14,952 nt of DNA. It comes from an uncultured Oscillospiraceae bacterium. GTDB lineage: Bacteria; Bacillota; Clostridia; Oscillospirales; Acutalibacteraceae. Below are positions 7,031-14,952 of this stretch, piece by piece. Every line of letters starts with the position of its first letter. The stretch's first letter is position 1. A program made the translations under genes and the position numbers. The stretch is taken from NCBI GenBank assembly GCA_900549055.1, contig URNB01000043.1, forward strand, positions 1 to 14,952. Reading direction: 5' to 3'. The notes beneath the pieces are model-generated. The model did not search any database, was not told where the DNA came from, and saw nothing but the letters and a program-made list of their open reading frames with translations.

Positions 7031-7034
7031 ATTT

Positions 7035-7550
7035 ATGATTAAAAAATATCTTGAAACGGGTAAAATTGTAGGCACGCACGGGGTCAGAGGTATGGTCAGA
7101 ATACAGCCGTGGGCTGATTCGGGCGAATTTCTTACGCGCTTTAAAAAACTGTATCTTGATGAAAACGGTGAAAACAGCGTGACCGTTTTAAAAGCGCAGC
7201 CGCACGGCGGCGTTGTAATTGCAAGCTTTAAAAATACCGAAACTATCGAGCAGGCGGAGAAACTGCGCGGAAAAACGGTCTATATCGACCGCGAGGACGC
7301 TTGTCTCCCCGAGGGCAGATATTTCGTTGAAGATATAATAGGCTGCACCGCGTATGACGCGGACAGCGAAAAAGAATACGGCACGGTGACGGACGTTTCG
7401 GTTACCGGCGCTAACGATGTATGGCATATAACCAAAAACAATAAGGAATACCTTATTCCCGCAATTGGCGAGGTTATAGTATCAGCCGAGCCTGAAAACG
7501 GGCGGGTTATTATTCGCCCGATGAAAGGAATTTTTGACGATGAGGATTGA
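7035..7550 (+). CDS. rimM: Ribosome maturation factor RimM, 171 aa
   Basis: Binds S19 and the 30S head and helps late 16S rRNA processing. The N-terminal RimM barrel carries GKIVGTHGVRGMVRI and a WADSGEF turn; the C-terminal PRC-barrel-like half begins near GRYFVEDIIG and includes GTVTDVSVTGANDVW and YLIPAIGEVI, ending in the acidic IFDDED. Length is normal for the family. The start at 7035 is chosen over a TTG at 7005. Its last 11 bases overlap the start of trmD, the standard pairing, so translation of the two is probably coupled. Confidence 0.97.
   Translation: MIKKYLETGKIVGTHGVRGMVRIQPWADSGEFLTRFKKLYLDENGENSVTVLKAQPHGGVVIASFKNTETIEQAEKLRGKTVYIDREDACLPEGRYFVEDIIGCTAYDADSEKEYGTVTDVSVTGANDVWHITKNNKEYLIPAIGEVIVSAEPENGRVIIRPMKGIFDDED
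7524..7529 (+). promoter_or_regulatory. Ribosome binding site for trmD inside rimM
   Basis: AAAGGA lies 10 bases before ATG 7540 and within the end of rimM. An in-frame TTG at 7534 is too close to it to be the start. Confidence 0.65.
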
Positions 7551-8277
7551 TATTCTTACCCTTTTCCCCGAAATGTGCGAAACGGTTATGAGCGAAAGCA
7601 TAATCGGCAGGGCGCGCAGATCCGAAAAGGTTGAAATAGTTTGCACGAATATACGTAATTTTGCGGGTAACAAGCACAATAAGGTGGACGATATGCCATA
7701 CGGCGGCGGAATGGGAATGATAATGGCGGCAGACCCAATTTACAATTGCTACAAAAGTCTTGTTTCCGAAACCGAGGAAAAGCCGCGCGTTATATATATG
7801 TCGCCCAAGGGCGAAAAATTCACCCAGGAAAAGGCAAGGGAATTATCCCGTCTTGATCGCGTAATGCTGATTTGCGGGCATTACGAGGGGGTTGACGAGC
7901 GCGTTATTGAAGAAATAGTGGATGAGGAAATTTCCATAGGCGATTATGTTTTAACAGGCGGCGAGCTGCCCGCGCTCACGTTGGCGGACGCGGTTTGCAG
8001 AATGTTGCCGGGCGTTTTATCGGATGATATTTGCTTTGAAGAGGAAAGCCATTTTTCGGGGCTGCTTGAATACCCGCAGTATACCCGCCCCGCCGTGTGG
8101 CACGAAAAAGAAGTGCCCGAGGTGCTGCTTTCGGGCAATCACGCGAAAATTGCCGAATGGCGCAGGATAAAATCGCTGCTTATAACAAAGGAGCGCCGCC
8201 CCGATATTTATAACCCCACCGCAGAGGATATAAAAATCCTCAAAAAGGCAGGATATAAGGAGGAAACCGAAATATGA
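7540..8277 (+). CDS. trmD: tRNA (guanine37-N1)-methyltransferase TrmD, 245 aa
   Basis: SPOUT-class enzyme that uses S-adenosylmethionine to methylate G37 beside the anticodon, preventing +1 frameshifts. Family marks are IDILTLFPEM at the start, DDMPYGGGMGM (50-60), the SAM-binding knot with MSPKG (87-91), ICGHYEGVDERV (111-122) and SIGDYVLTGGELPA (132-145), then LLEYPQYTRP and VLLSGNH. Arg154 is present. Position 169, the catalytic Asp in E. coli TrmD, is Glu here by ungapped numbering that I recalled and did not align by program; the neighbouring residues are all acidic (EEES). Length is typical. It overlaps rimM by 11 bases and the next gene by 4 (ATGA). Confidence 0.97.
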   Translation: MRIDILTLFPEMCETVMSESIIGRARRSEKVEIVCTNIRNFAGNKHNKVDDMPYGGGMGMIMAADPIYNCYKSLVSETEEKPRVIYMSPKGEKFTQEKARELSRLDRVMLICGHYEGVDERVIEEIVDEEISIGDYVLTGGELPALTLADAVCRMLPGVLSDDICFEEESHFSGLLEYPQYTRPAVWHEKEVPEVLLSGNHAKIAEWRRIKSLLITKERRPDIYNPTAEDIKILKKAGYKEETEI

Positions 8278-8999
8278 AAATACTGATAATCCGCCACGGC
8301 GACCCCGATTATGAAATTGATTCGGTTACCGAAAAGGGTAAGCGCGAGGTTATGCTTTTAAGAGACAGGCTTTTAAAGCAGAATATAGGCGATATTTACT
8401 GCTCGCCCTTAGGCAGAGCCAAAGCCACCGCCGAGCCTACATTGAAAGCCCTCGGCAAAACCGCCGAAATATGCGATTGGCTAAGGGAATTTGACGGGTA
8501 TATAATCGACCCCGATACGGGCAACAAGCGTATTCCGTGGGATTTATTGCCGAGCTTTTGGGTGACTGAAAACGATTATTACGATAATAAAAAATGGCTT
8601 AAAACGCCGCTTATGCAAAGCGGAAATGTTGAGGAAAAATACAAGGCTGTTTGCGGCGGGATTGACGAAATAACAAAAAAGAACGGATATGTGCGGAACG
8701 GTAATATATATAAGGTAGAGAGCGAGAGCCGCGAGACGGTAGCGCTTTTCTGCCATTTCGGGGTTGAATGTGTAATTCTTTCGCATCTGCTCGGAATTTC
8801 GCCTGTGGTGCTGTGGCATAATTTCTGCGCGCTGCCGAGCTCGGTTACTACCCTTGTAACCGAAGAGCGCGAGCAGGGCAAGGCGGCTTTCCGTATGTGC
8901 GGTTTCGGGGATATATCCCATTTATACGCGGGAAACGAAGAACCGTCCTTTCAGGCGCGCTTTTGTGAGACCTACTCAAATTTTGAAGAACGGCACTGA
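8274..8999 (+). CDS. Histidine phosphatase (phosphoglycerate mutase-like) family protein, 241 aa
   Basis: Member of the histidine phosphatase superfamily, which removes or transfers phosphate through a phosphohistidine intermediate. The catalytic RHG motif is at residues 7-9 (His8), with Arg48 in CSPLGRAKATAEP, a likely acid near Glu72 (LREFDG) and the second histidine His161 in ALFCHFG. All core catalytic residues therefore appear present. The stretch of about residues 75-145, with IPWDLLPSFW and several Tyr/Trp, is longer than in small members and probably forms a substrate-specific lid. Substrate is unknown; a mutase, cobalamin-pathway or general phosphatase role cannot be separated. The gene overlaps trmD by 4 bases and the next gene starts 2 bases after its stop. 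It occupies the place where rplS commonly follows trmD. Confidence 0.88.
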   Translation: MKILIIRHGDPDYEIDSVTEKGKREVMLLRDRLLKQNIGDIYCSPLGRAKATAEPTLKALGKTAEICDWLREFDGYIIDPDTGNKRIPWDLLPSFWVTENDYYDNKKWLKTPLMQSGNVEEKYKAVCGGIDEITKKNGYVRNGNIYKVESESRETVALFCHFGVECVILSHLLGISPVVLWHNFCALPSSVTTLVTEEREQGKAAFRMCGFGDISHLYAGNEEPSFQARFCETYSNFEERH

Positions 9000-9001
9000 T
9001 T

Positions 9002-10234
9002 ATGAAAAACGATGTAATTATTATAGGCGGCGGTGCTGCGGGGCTTTGCGCGGCGGTTGCGCTTAAAAAGCGAAACGGCAATTTAAGCGTAAGACTTTTA
9101 GAGGCAATGCCGCGCGTGGGCAAAAAGCTTGCCGCAACGGGTAACGGCAGGGGTAACATAACCAATAGGAATATTGATATTTCCCGCTACCACGGCAAGC
9201 GCCCCGATTTTGCCGAATATGCGCTTACACGCTTTGACAGAGCGGTTTGCGAGGAATTTTTTAAGGAAATCGGCGTGGATTTTGTGTTTGAGGGGGATAA
9301 GGCTTACCCCGCGTCGCTCCAGGCAGCTTCGGTTGTTGATTGTCTGCGCTTTGCGGCGGAGGAGTCGGGCGTTACGGTATGCACCGAAACGGCGGTTACC
9401 AATATTCAGGTTCAGGGCGGGCTTTACAAGGTAATTGCGGGAAATATGAGCTTTCTGGCAAAGAACATAATAATCGCGGCGGGACTGCTTTCGGGCGGCG
9501 AAAAATACGGCTGCACAGGCTCTGTTTTGCAAATTATGAAAAAAGCGGGGTTTGATACGGTGGAAACACTGCCCGCAATTGTTCAGCTTAAAACCCCTAC
9601 TGATATTGTAAAGCAGCTAAAAGGCATAAAAATCAACGCGGACGTTTCTTTGCTCAAAGGCGGAAAGGTAATGCGCAAAGAGTACGGCGAGGTGCTTTTC
9701 TGCGATTACGGGCTTTCAGGTCCGCCTGTGTTGCAGCTTTCGGGCACAGCGGAGAGAAACGGCGGCTGCGAAATATCGCTTGATATTATGTCTGCCATAG
9801 ATTTTTCCGCGCTTGAAGCAGAGCTTGATATAAGAGCCGAAAGGCTTAAAGAGCGCAGACTGGACGAATTTTTCACGGGTATGCTTAATAAGCGGCTCGG
9901 GCAGATAATTATAAAGAGCGCGGGTCTTGGCTTATCAAATTCAGTAGGCACTCTCACAAAGCAGGATATAAAGCGGATAACCGCGCTTTTAAAGGATATG
10001 CGCTTTAAAATTACGGGCACTACCGGCTTTGCCAATTCGCAGGTGACAGCGGGCGGACTTGATACGGCACAGTTTAATTGCAAAACAATGGAAAGCCGCG
10101 ATAATAAGGGGCTTTATGCAATAGGCGAGATATTGGATATTGACGGCGATTGCGGCGGCTTTAATTTGCAGTGGGCGTGGTCGAGTGCGCTTTGCGCCGC
10201 GGAAAATATTGCGGGAGCGAATAACAAATGCTGA
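9002..10234 (+). CDS. BaiN/HI0933 (YhiN)-family FAD-dependent oxidoreductase, 410 aa
   Basis: Flavoprotein of the HI0933/YhiN family, related to BaiN of bile-acid-converting clostridia; the true substrate of most members is unknown, and bile-acid activity cannot be inferred here. The N-terminal Rossmann fold is clear: IIIGGGAAGLCAA (residues 6-18) with Glu34 as the likely ribose-binding acid, then VGKKLAATGNGRGNITN. The C-terminal block VTAGGLDT, TMESRDNKGLYAIGE and DIDGDCGGFNLQWAWSSA is the family's FAD-binding end. Length is normal. In the GNGRCN(I/L)TN motif the usual Cys is Gly51 here. Ribosome binding signal is weak, only GAAGAA/CGG-like bases in the preceding gene, so translation may be coupled. 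It overlaps the next flavoprotein gene by 7 bases. Confidence 0.92.
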   Translation: MKNDVIIIGGGAAGLCAAVALKKRNGNLSVRLLEAMPRVGKKLAATGNGRGNITNRNIDISRYHGKRPDFAEYALTRFDRAVCEEFFKEIGVDFVFEGDKAYPASLQAASVVDCLRFAAEESGVTVCTETAVTNIQVQGGLYKVIAGNMSFLAKNIIIAAGLLSGGEKYGCTGSVLQIMKKAGFDTVETLPAIVQLKTPTDIVKQLKGIKINADVSLLKGGKVMRKEYGEVLFCDYGLSGPPVLQLSGTAERNGGCEISLDIMSAIDFSALEAELDIRAERLKERRLDEFFTGMLNKRLGQIIIKSAGLGLSNSVGTLTKQDIKRITALLKDMRFKITGTTGFANSQVTAGGLDTAQFNCKTMESRDNKGLYAIGEILDIDGDCGGFNLQWAWSSALCAAENIAGANNKC

Positions 10235-11787
10235 TAATAAATAGTGTAAAGCTGCCGCTTGATTACGATTTTTCCGATTTGACACATGCTGCGGCAAGGG
10301 CACTTAAAACCGACAGAAAAAATATAAAAAGTGCGTCGCTTTTCCGTAAATCGGTGGACGCACGGCATAAAAACGATGTTCATTTTTGCTGCTCGCTGCT
10401 TGTTTCCACCGAAAATGACAAAAGGTTTGAAAAAAACGGCGCGCAACTATATAGTGACACAGAGTACATATGGAAAAAAGCAGGCAATACCGATATACGC
10501 CCTGTGGTTGCAGGGTTCGGCCCTGCGGGAATGTTTGCCGCTTTAGCGCTGGCGCGCGCAGGTATGCGCCCCTTGGTGCTTGAACGCGGGCAGGATGTTG
10601 ACACCCGCATACGCGATGTTGAAAGCTTTTTTGCGGGCGGGGCTTTAAATACCGAATCAAACGTTCAGTTCGGCGAGGGCGGCGCGGGTACTTTTTCGGA
10701 CGGAAAGCTGAACACGGGAATAAAGGACAGCCGCTGCCGTGAAATATTAAAGGTATTCGTAAGCCACGGTGCGCCCGAAAAAATATTGACCGACGCAAAG
10801 CCGCATATCGGAACGGATATATTGTCGGGCGTGGTTAAAAGTATACGAAACGAGATAACGGCGCTTGGCGGCGAGGTGCGTTTCGGTACGCGGCTCGATA
10901 AGATAAACCGCAAAAACGGCGGTATTTATTCAGTTACCGCCGACGGCAATGAAATTCCCTGCGATGCGCTGATACTTGCAACGGGTCATTCCGCAAGGGA
11001 CACCTTTAATATGCTCATAGCCGAGGAATTTGAGCTTATAAGAAAGCCGTTTTCCGTAGGGGTAAGAATAGAGCATCTGCAAAGCGATATAAACCGCGCT
11101 CTGTACGGTGATTTTGCAGACCACCCCGCGCTTTCGGCAGCGGATTACAAGCTTTCCGCTCACCCCGATAACAGGGGAGTATACACCTTTTGTATGTGCC
11201 CCGGGGGCGAGGTTATAAACGCCTCGAGTGGAAACGGCGGCATTGCCGTAAACGGTATGAGCCGCAGCCGCCGCGACGGAGTAAACGCAAACAGCGCGCT
11301 TTTGGTAAGTGTGCTGCCCGAGGATATTGAGGGCAGCGGCGTTTTGGGCGGCTGCGAGTTTCAAAGAAAAATAGAGCAAGCGGCATATAATATTGCGGGC
11401 GGCGGCGTGCCTGTAAGCACGGTTGGGGCGTTTGTTTTCGGCGAAAAGGCGGAATTTACGCGCGTTAAACCCACCGTAAAGCCGAACCCGGTTATATCCG
11501 ATTTCGGCGGTATTTTCCCCGAATTTGTACTGCCGGGGCTTAAAAACGGAATTATGCTTTTTGACCGCAAAATAAAGGGCTTTGCAGATAAATCGGCGGT
11601 GCTTACCGCCCCCGAAACAAGGTCTTCTTCCCCTGTAAGAATAGTAAGGAACGAAGAGCTTTGCAGCGTTTCCTGCCGCGGCGTTTACCCCTGCGGCGAG
11701 GGAGCGGGATATGCCGGCGGAATAATGTCCGCCGCGGCGGACGGGCTTAAAACTGCCGAAAAAATAATAGAAAACAGCAACAGGTGA
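10228..11787 (+). CDS. COG2509-like FAD-dependent dehydrogenase, 519 aa
   Basis: Putative cytoplasmic flavoenzyme of a widespread but uncharacterised family (FAD-dependent dehydrogenase, COG2509-like). An N-terminal domain of about 85 residues without FAD motifs precedes the Rossmann fold with GFGPAG (96-101) and VLERG (117-121). The characteristic EGGAGTFSDGKLNT lies at about 150-163, LILATGHSARDTF is in the middle, and CGEGAGYAGGIMSAAADG (489-506) closes the FAD site. Length and order fit the family. The start ATG lies inside the end of the previous flavoprotein gene (ATGCTGA), which strongly suggests joint translation. The reaction is not known; I make no substrate claim. Confidence 0.88.
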   Translation: MLIINSVKLPLDYDFSDLTHAAARALKTDRKNIKSASLFRKSVDARHKNDVHFCCSLLVSTENDKRFEKNGAQLYSDTEYIWKKAGNTDIRPVVAGFGPAGMFAALALARAGMRPLVLERGQDVDTRIRDVESFFAGGALNTESNVQFGEGGAGTFSDGKLNTGIKDSRCREILKVFVSHGAPEKILTDAKPHIGTDILSGVVKSIRNEITALGGEVRFGTRLDKINRKNGGIYSVTADGNEIPCDALILATGHSARDTFNMLIAEEFELIRKPFSVGVRIEHLQSDINRALYGDFADHPALSAADYKLSAHPDNRGVYTFCMCPGGEVINASSGNGGIAVNGMSRSRRDGVNANSALLVSVLPEDIEGSGVLGGCEFQRKIEQAAYNIAGGGVPVSTVGAFVFGEKAEFTRVKPTVKPNPVISDFGGIFPEFVLPGLKNGIMLFDRKIKGFADKSAVLTAPETRSSSPVRIVRNEELCSVSCRGVYPCGEGAGYAGGIMSAAADGLKTAEKIIENSNR

Positions 11788-11791
11788 CAAA

Positions 11792-13960
11792 ATGGATATA
11801 CTAAAAGCATTAACAGAGGAATTTTCGCTTAAACCCTTTCAGGTTGAAAACACGGTAAAGCTGATAGACGAGGGCAACACAATACCCTTTATCGCGCGCT
11901 ACCGCAAGGAGGCCACAGGCTCGCTTGATGACCAGGTCTTGCGTGAGTTTGACGAAAGGCTTAAATACCTGCGCAATATGGACGAAACGCGGGAAAAGAT
12001 AAAGGCGGCGATTGAGGAGCAGGGCGCTTTAACGGATGAATTATCCGTCGCAATCGATAGCGCAAAGACACTTACCGAGCTTGACGATATTTACAGACCC
12101 TACAAGAAAAAGCGCAAAACGCGGGCGAGCGTTGCAAAGGAAAAAGGGCTTGAGCCCTTGGCAGACCTGATTTATGCGCAAAGCCCCACGACCCCTGAGC
12201 CGATAGCACTGGCCGCCGACTACATAAACGAGGAAAAGGGCGTTGAAACGGCGGAGGACGCGCTTGCGGGCGCTATGGATATAATTGCCGAGAAAATATC
12301 GGACGATGCGGATATAAGAAAGCGGCTGCGTTTTGTATGCTCGGTGCACGGCATTTTAAATGTAAAGGCGGCGGCAGAGGACACCGGCGTTTACGAAATG
12401 TATAAGGATTATTCCGAATCGGTCGCTAAAATTCCCGACCACCGCGTGCTTGCAATTAACCGCGGCGAAAAAGAGGGAATTTTAAAGGTATCGCTTGAGC
12501 TTGACAGCGATAAAGCAATGTTTATTATAGGTAAAAATCATATAAAAGAAGGCTCGCCCGCCACCGAGACCGTAAGGGCGGCGGCGACCGACGCGTATAA
12601 CCGACTTATTTTCCCATCGGTCGAAAGGGAAATAAGGGCGGCTTTAACCGAAAAGGCAAGCAATTCGGCAATAAAGGTATTTTCCACCAATCTTCGCCAG
12701 CTGCTTATGCAGCCGCCGGTTAAGGATAAGGTGACTATAGGGCTTGACCCAGGCTACAGAACAGGCTGCAAGGTGGCGGTTGTGGACGGCACGGGCAAGG
12801 TGCTCGATACGGGAGTTATATATCCCGTTCCGCCGAAAAACAAGGTTGAAGAAGCAAAGGCGATAATTAAGGCGCTTGTTAAAAAGCATGCCGTTCGGGT
12901 TTTTGCAATAGGCAACGGAACGGCAAGCCACGAAACCGAGGTTTTCGCCGCAGAGGTTATAAAGGAATTAAACGACGGGCTTTCGTATATGGTAGTGTCC
13001 GAGGCGGGCGCGAGCGTTTATTCCGCCTCAAAGCTGGCGGCGGAGGAATTCCCCGATTACGACGTTTCCCTGCGCAGCGCCGTTTCCATTGCGCGAAGAT
13101 TGCAGGATCCGTTAGCAGAGCTTGTTAAAATCGACCCCAAGGCAATAGGCGTTGGGCAGTATCAGCACGATATGCCGCCCGCGCAATTAGGCAGCGCGCT
13201 TGACGGCGTGGTGGAAGATTGCGTAAACTCCGTGGGGGTTGACCTTAATACCGCTTCCGCTCCGCTTTTATCCCGCGTGGCGGGTCTCGGTGCTGCGGTT
13301 GCCAAAAATATTGTGACCTATAGGGAAGAAAACGGCAAATTCACCTCGCGCGCGCAGCTTAAAAAGGTGCCGAAATTAGGGCCCAAAGCCTTTGAGCAAT
13401 GCGCGGGATTTTTACGCATAACAGGCGGAAAACAGCCGCTTGATAACACGGGGGTTCACCCCGAAAGCTACGCGGCAGCCGAAAAGCTTTTAAAGCTGTG
13501 CAATTATTCGGAAAGCGATGTTAAAAACGGCAGCGCCGTTGGTTTAGCCGAAAAGGTAGAGGCAAAGGGTGCGGAGGAAACCGCACGCGAGCTTGAAATA
13601 GGCGTGCCTACACTTAACGATATTGTAAAGGAGCTTGAGCGCCCCGGCAGAGACCCGCGCGACGAGCTGCCCGCGCCTATGTTAAGGCAGGACATTATGT
13701 CCATGGAAGACCTGAAGCCCGGAATGGAATTAAAGGGCACGGTGCGCAATGTAATAGATTTCGGCGCGTTTATTGATATAGGCGTGCATCAGGACGGACT
13801 TGTGCACATATCGCAGATAACAAACCGCTTTATAAAGCACCCCTCCGAGGTTTTAAAGGTCGGGGATGTGGTCAAGGTTTGGGTGCTTAGCGTTGATGTG
13901 CCTAAAAAACGAATATCCCTCACGATGAGAAAAGAGAAGCTGAACAATGAAGAAAAATAA
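11792..13960 (+). CDS. tex: Tex-family RNA-binding transcription accessory protein, 722 aa
   Basis: Conserved nucleic-acid-binding protein of the Tex/YhgF family, which contacts RNA and influences gene expression or stress tolerance. Domains seen in order: helical N-terminal region (1-310) with the typical FIARYRKEATGSLDD; YqgF/RNase H-like domain with TIGLDPGYRTGCKVAV (315-330); a helix-hairpin-helix region (about 484-540) with VGVDLNTAS, VAGLGAAVAKNIV and KLGPKAFEQCAGF; and a C-terminal S1 domain (about 644-713) with VRNVIDFGAFIDIG and LVHISQI. Length is normal. AGGTGA lies just before ATG and the gap after the previous gene is 4 bases. It overlaps the downstream transporter gene by 14 bases. 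Confidence 0.97.
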   Translation: MDILKALTEEFSLKPFQVENTVKLIDEGNTIPFIARYRKEATGSLDDQVLREFDERLKYLRNMDETREKIKAAIEEQGALTDELSVAIDSAKTLTELDDIYRPYKKKRKTRASVAKEKGLEPLADLIYAQSPTTPEPIALAADYINEEKGVETAEDALAGAMDIIAEKISDDADIRKRLRFVCSVHGILNVKAAAEDTGVYEMYKDYSESVAKIPDHRVLAINRGEKEGILKVSLELDSDKAMFIIGKNHIKEGSPATETVRAAATDAYNRLIFPSVEREIRAALTEKASNSAIKVFSTNLRQLLMQPPVKDKVTIGLDPGYRTGCKVAVVDGTGKVLDTGVIYPVPPKNKVEEAKAIIKALVKKHAVRVFAIGNGTASHETEVFAAEVIKELNDGLSYMVVSEAGASVYSASKLAAEEFPDYDVSLRSAVSIARRLQDPLAELVKIDPKAIGVGQYQHDMPPAQLGSALDGVVEDCVNSVGVDLNTASAPLLSRVAGLGAAVAKNIVTYREENGKFTSRAQLKKVPKLGPKAFEQCAGFLRITGGKQPLDNTGVHPESYAAAEKLLKLCNYSESDVKNGSAVGLAEKVEAKGAEETARELEIGVPTLNDIVKELERPGRDPRDELPAPMLRQDIMSMEDLKPGMELKGTVRNVIDFGAFIDIGVHQDGLVHISQITNRFIKHPSEVLKVGDVVKVWVLSVDVPKKRISLTMRKEKLNNEEK

Positions 13961-14885
13961 TTTAAAGGGAAGCTTAATACTTTGTCTGACTGCCCTTATA
14001 TGGGGCTTGGCTTTTGTGGCGCAATCGGACGGCGGCGAGCTTGTACCTCCGCTTACCTTTAACGCGCTGCGTTCTTTAATAGCCGCGGCGGCGCTCTATA
14101 TATTTTACAAGGTTACTTCCTTTAAAAAAGAAAAGCACTTTTTCCCGCAGGATAAAGCGCTTAAAAAACAGTATATTACGGCAGGCGCAGTTTGCGGCGC
14201 AATGCTTGCAATATCGGTCAATTTTCAGCAGTTCGGAATAAGCGCATATCCCGCAGGCGCTGCGGCAGAGGCGCGCAGCGGGTTTATAACCGCGCTTTAT
14301 GTTGTGTTTGTGCCGCTGCTTTCCTTCTTCTTCGGCAAAAAGGTAAGCCCGGTTATTTGGGCGAGCGTTGCCGTTGCGGTGGTAGGGTTTTATATGCTCT
14401 GCTTATCGGGAGGAATAAGCGGAATTTATACCGCCGATATATTGGTATTTATCTGCGCGTTTTGCTTTGCGGGGCAGATTATATCGGTTGATAAATTTGT
14501 GGGGCTTACTGGCGGCGTAAAGCTTTCCGTAATGCAGTTTACCGTTGCGGGAGCTTTATCGGCTGTGTTCGCGGTAATTTTTGAGCGCCCGACAATGGAA
14601 AATATCATTGCCGCCGCCCCGCAGATACTTTACCTCGGCATAGTTTCAAGCGGTGTTGGCTATACCCTGCAAATCGTTGGACAGAAGTACGCCGAGCCTT
14701 CGGTCGCTTCACTTTCTATGAGCCTTGAAAGCGTGTTTGCGGCACTTGGCGGTTGGCTGATTTCGGGTAATACGCTCCCCGTCAGGGAATTTATCGGCTG
14801 TGCGCTTGTATTTGCGGCAATAGTCGTGGCGCAAATTCCCGAAATGACGGGAAAGACAAGGAAGCAGAGCGCTTCGCAGCAGTGA
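13947..14885 (+). CDS. DMT-superfamily EamA transporter, 312 aa
   Basis: Integral membrane protein of the drug/metabolite transporter superfamily, likely exporting or importing a small metabolite that cannot be named from sequence. Two homologous EamA halves (about 6-150 and 160-300) give some ten hydrophobic segments. The first half has the family opening LIWGLAFVAQ and FNALRSLIAA; the second ends with PSVASLSMSLESVFAALGGW, a conserved EamA feature, followed by ALVFAAIVVAQI. A short basic tail (KTRKQSASQQ) follows. The start overlaps tex by 14 bases, with GAGAAG upstream as a weak ribosome binding site, so coupling to tex is likely. It is the last gene in the window. Confidence 0.9.
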   Translation: MKKNNLKGSLILCLTALIWGLAFVAQSDGGELVPPLTFNALRSLIAAAALYIFYKVTSFKKEKHFFPQDKALKKQYITAGAVCGAMLAISVNFQQFGISAYPAGAAAEARSGFITALYVVFVPLLSFFFGKKVSPVIWASVAVAVVGFYMLCLSGGISGIYTADILVFICAFCFAGQIISVDKFVGLTGGVKLSVMQFTVAGALSAVFAVIFERPTMENIIAAAPQILYLGIVSSGVGYTLQIVGQKYAEPSVASLSMSLESVFAALGGWLISGNTLPVREFIGCALVFAAIVVAQIPEMTGKTRKQSASQQ

Positions 14886-14911
14886 GCAGGGCTTAATTTA
14901 ATGTCTACTGA

Positions 14912-14937
14912 ATAATTGCATTAGCAAATGCAATTAT
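14912..14937. terminator. AT-rich hairpin after the transporter gene
   Basis: An 11-bp perfect stem (14912-14922 with 14927-14937, loop AGCA) lies 26 bases after the stop. It is GC-poor and followed by TATAAAAT, with no T-run, so a terminator role is uncertain; a regulatory dyad is equally possible. Confidence 0.3.
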
Positions 14938-14952
14938 ATAAAATCGAGTTAA

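Noticed and set aside
7005..7034. TTG start giving rimM ten more residues
   Set aside because: It lies within the terminator-like hairpin and GGAGG at 7026-7030 points to ATG 7035.
10930..11790. 286-residue antisense frame opposite the COG2509-like gene
   Set aside because: Low-complexity Ala/Arg/Tyr-rich product with no family resemblance, explained by codon bias of the strongly supported sense gene.
1..14952. Defence system, prophage, CRISPR, transposon or biosynthetic cluster
   Set aside because: All accepted genes are housekeeping or general metabolic families plus one secreted protein; no integrase, transposase, repeat-spacer pattern or toxin-antitoxin pair is visible.

Overview
The window comes from a Gram-positive anaerobe of class Clostridia, most likely an uncultured gut Oscillospiraceae/Ruminococcaceae-type bacterium. 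This rests on the Firmicutes gene block ylxM-ffh-rpsP-khpA-rimM-trmD, strong AGGAGG-type ribosome binding sites, a dockerin-bearing secreted protein, and a BaiN-like flavoprotein next to a COG2509-like dehydrogenase. Lineage is an inference from gene content; no rRNA or other marker settles it. Every gene I accept is on the + strand. I see no tRNA, rRNA, CRISPR array, insertion sequence, prophage or attachment site.

Layout. (1) 2-763: 3' part of a tRNA-dihydrouridine synthase (dusB), cut by the window edge. (2) 764-1039: a non-coding gap holding five hairpins in about 200 bases, then a weak promoter for yebC (1040-1771), a ribosome-associated translation factor. (3) 1859-4675: a 938-residue secreted protein with a signal peptide, five Ig-like repeats, an unrecognised region and four dockerin-type calcium loops; it is the accessory gene here. 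(4) 4672-4733: a full-consensus extended -10 promoter whose -35 overlaps that gene's stop codon, followed at once by a perfect 13-bp inverted repeat. It drives ylxM-ffh (SRP targeting), then rpsP-khpA, a terminator-like hairpin, then rimM-trmD (30S maturation and tRNA m1G37). (5) From 8274 the genes are nearly gapless or overlapping: a histidine phosphatase, two FAD proteins overlapping by 7 nt, tex and a DMT-family transporter. The usual partner rplS is not found after trmD. A hairpin near 14912-14937 lies beyond the last gene.

How they work together. Most genes serve translation: tRNA modification (dusB, trmD), ribosome assembly (rpsP, rimM), RNA binding (khpA, tex), elongation (yebC) and membrane targeting (ylxM, ffh). 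The downstream flavoproteins, phosphatase and transporter look co-transcribed, but their shared role is unknown. I found no clear new defence or mobile system. The items most worth a second look are the promoter/dyad before ylxM, the hairpin cluster after dusB and the double-dockerin repeat protein.
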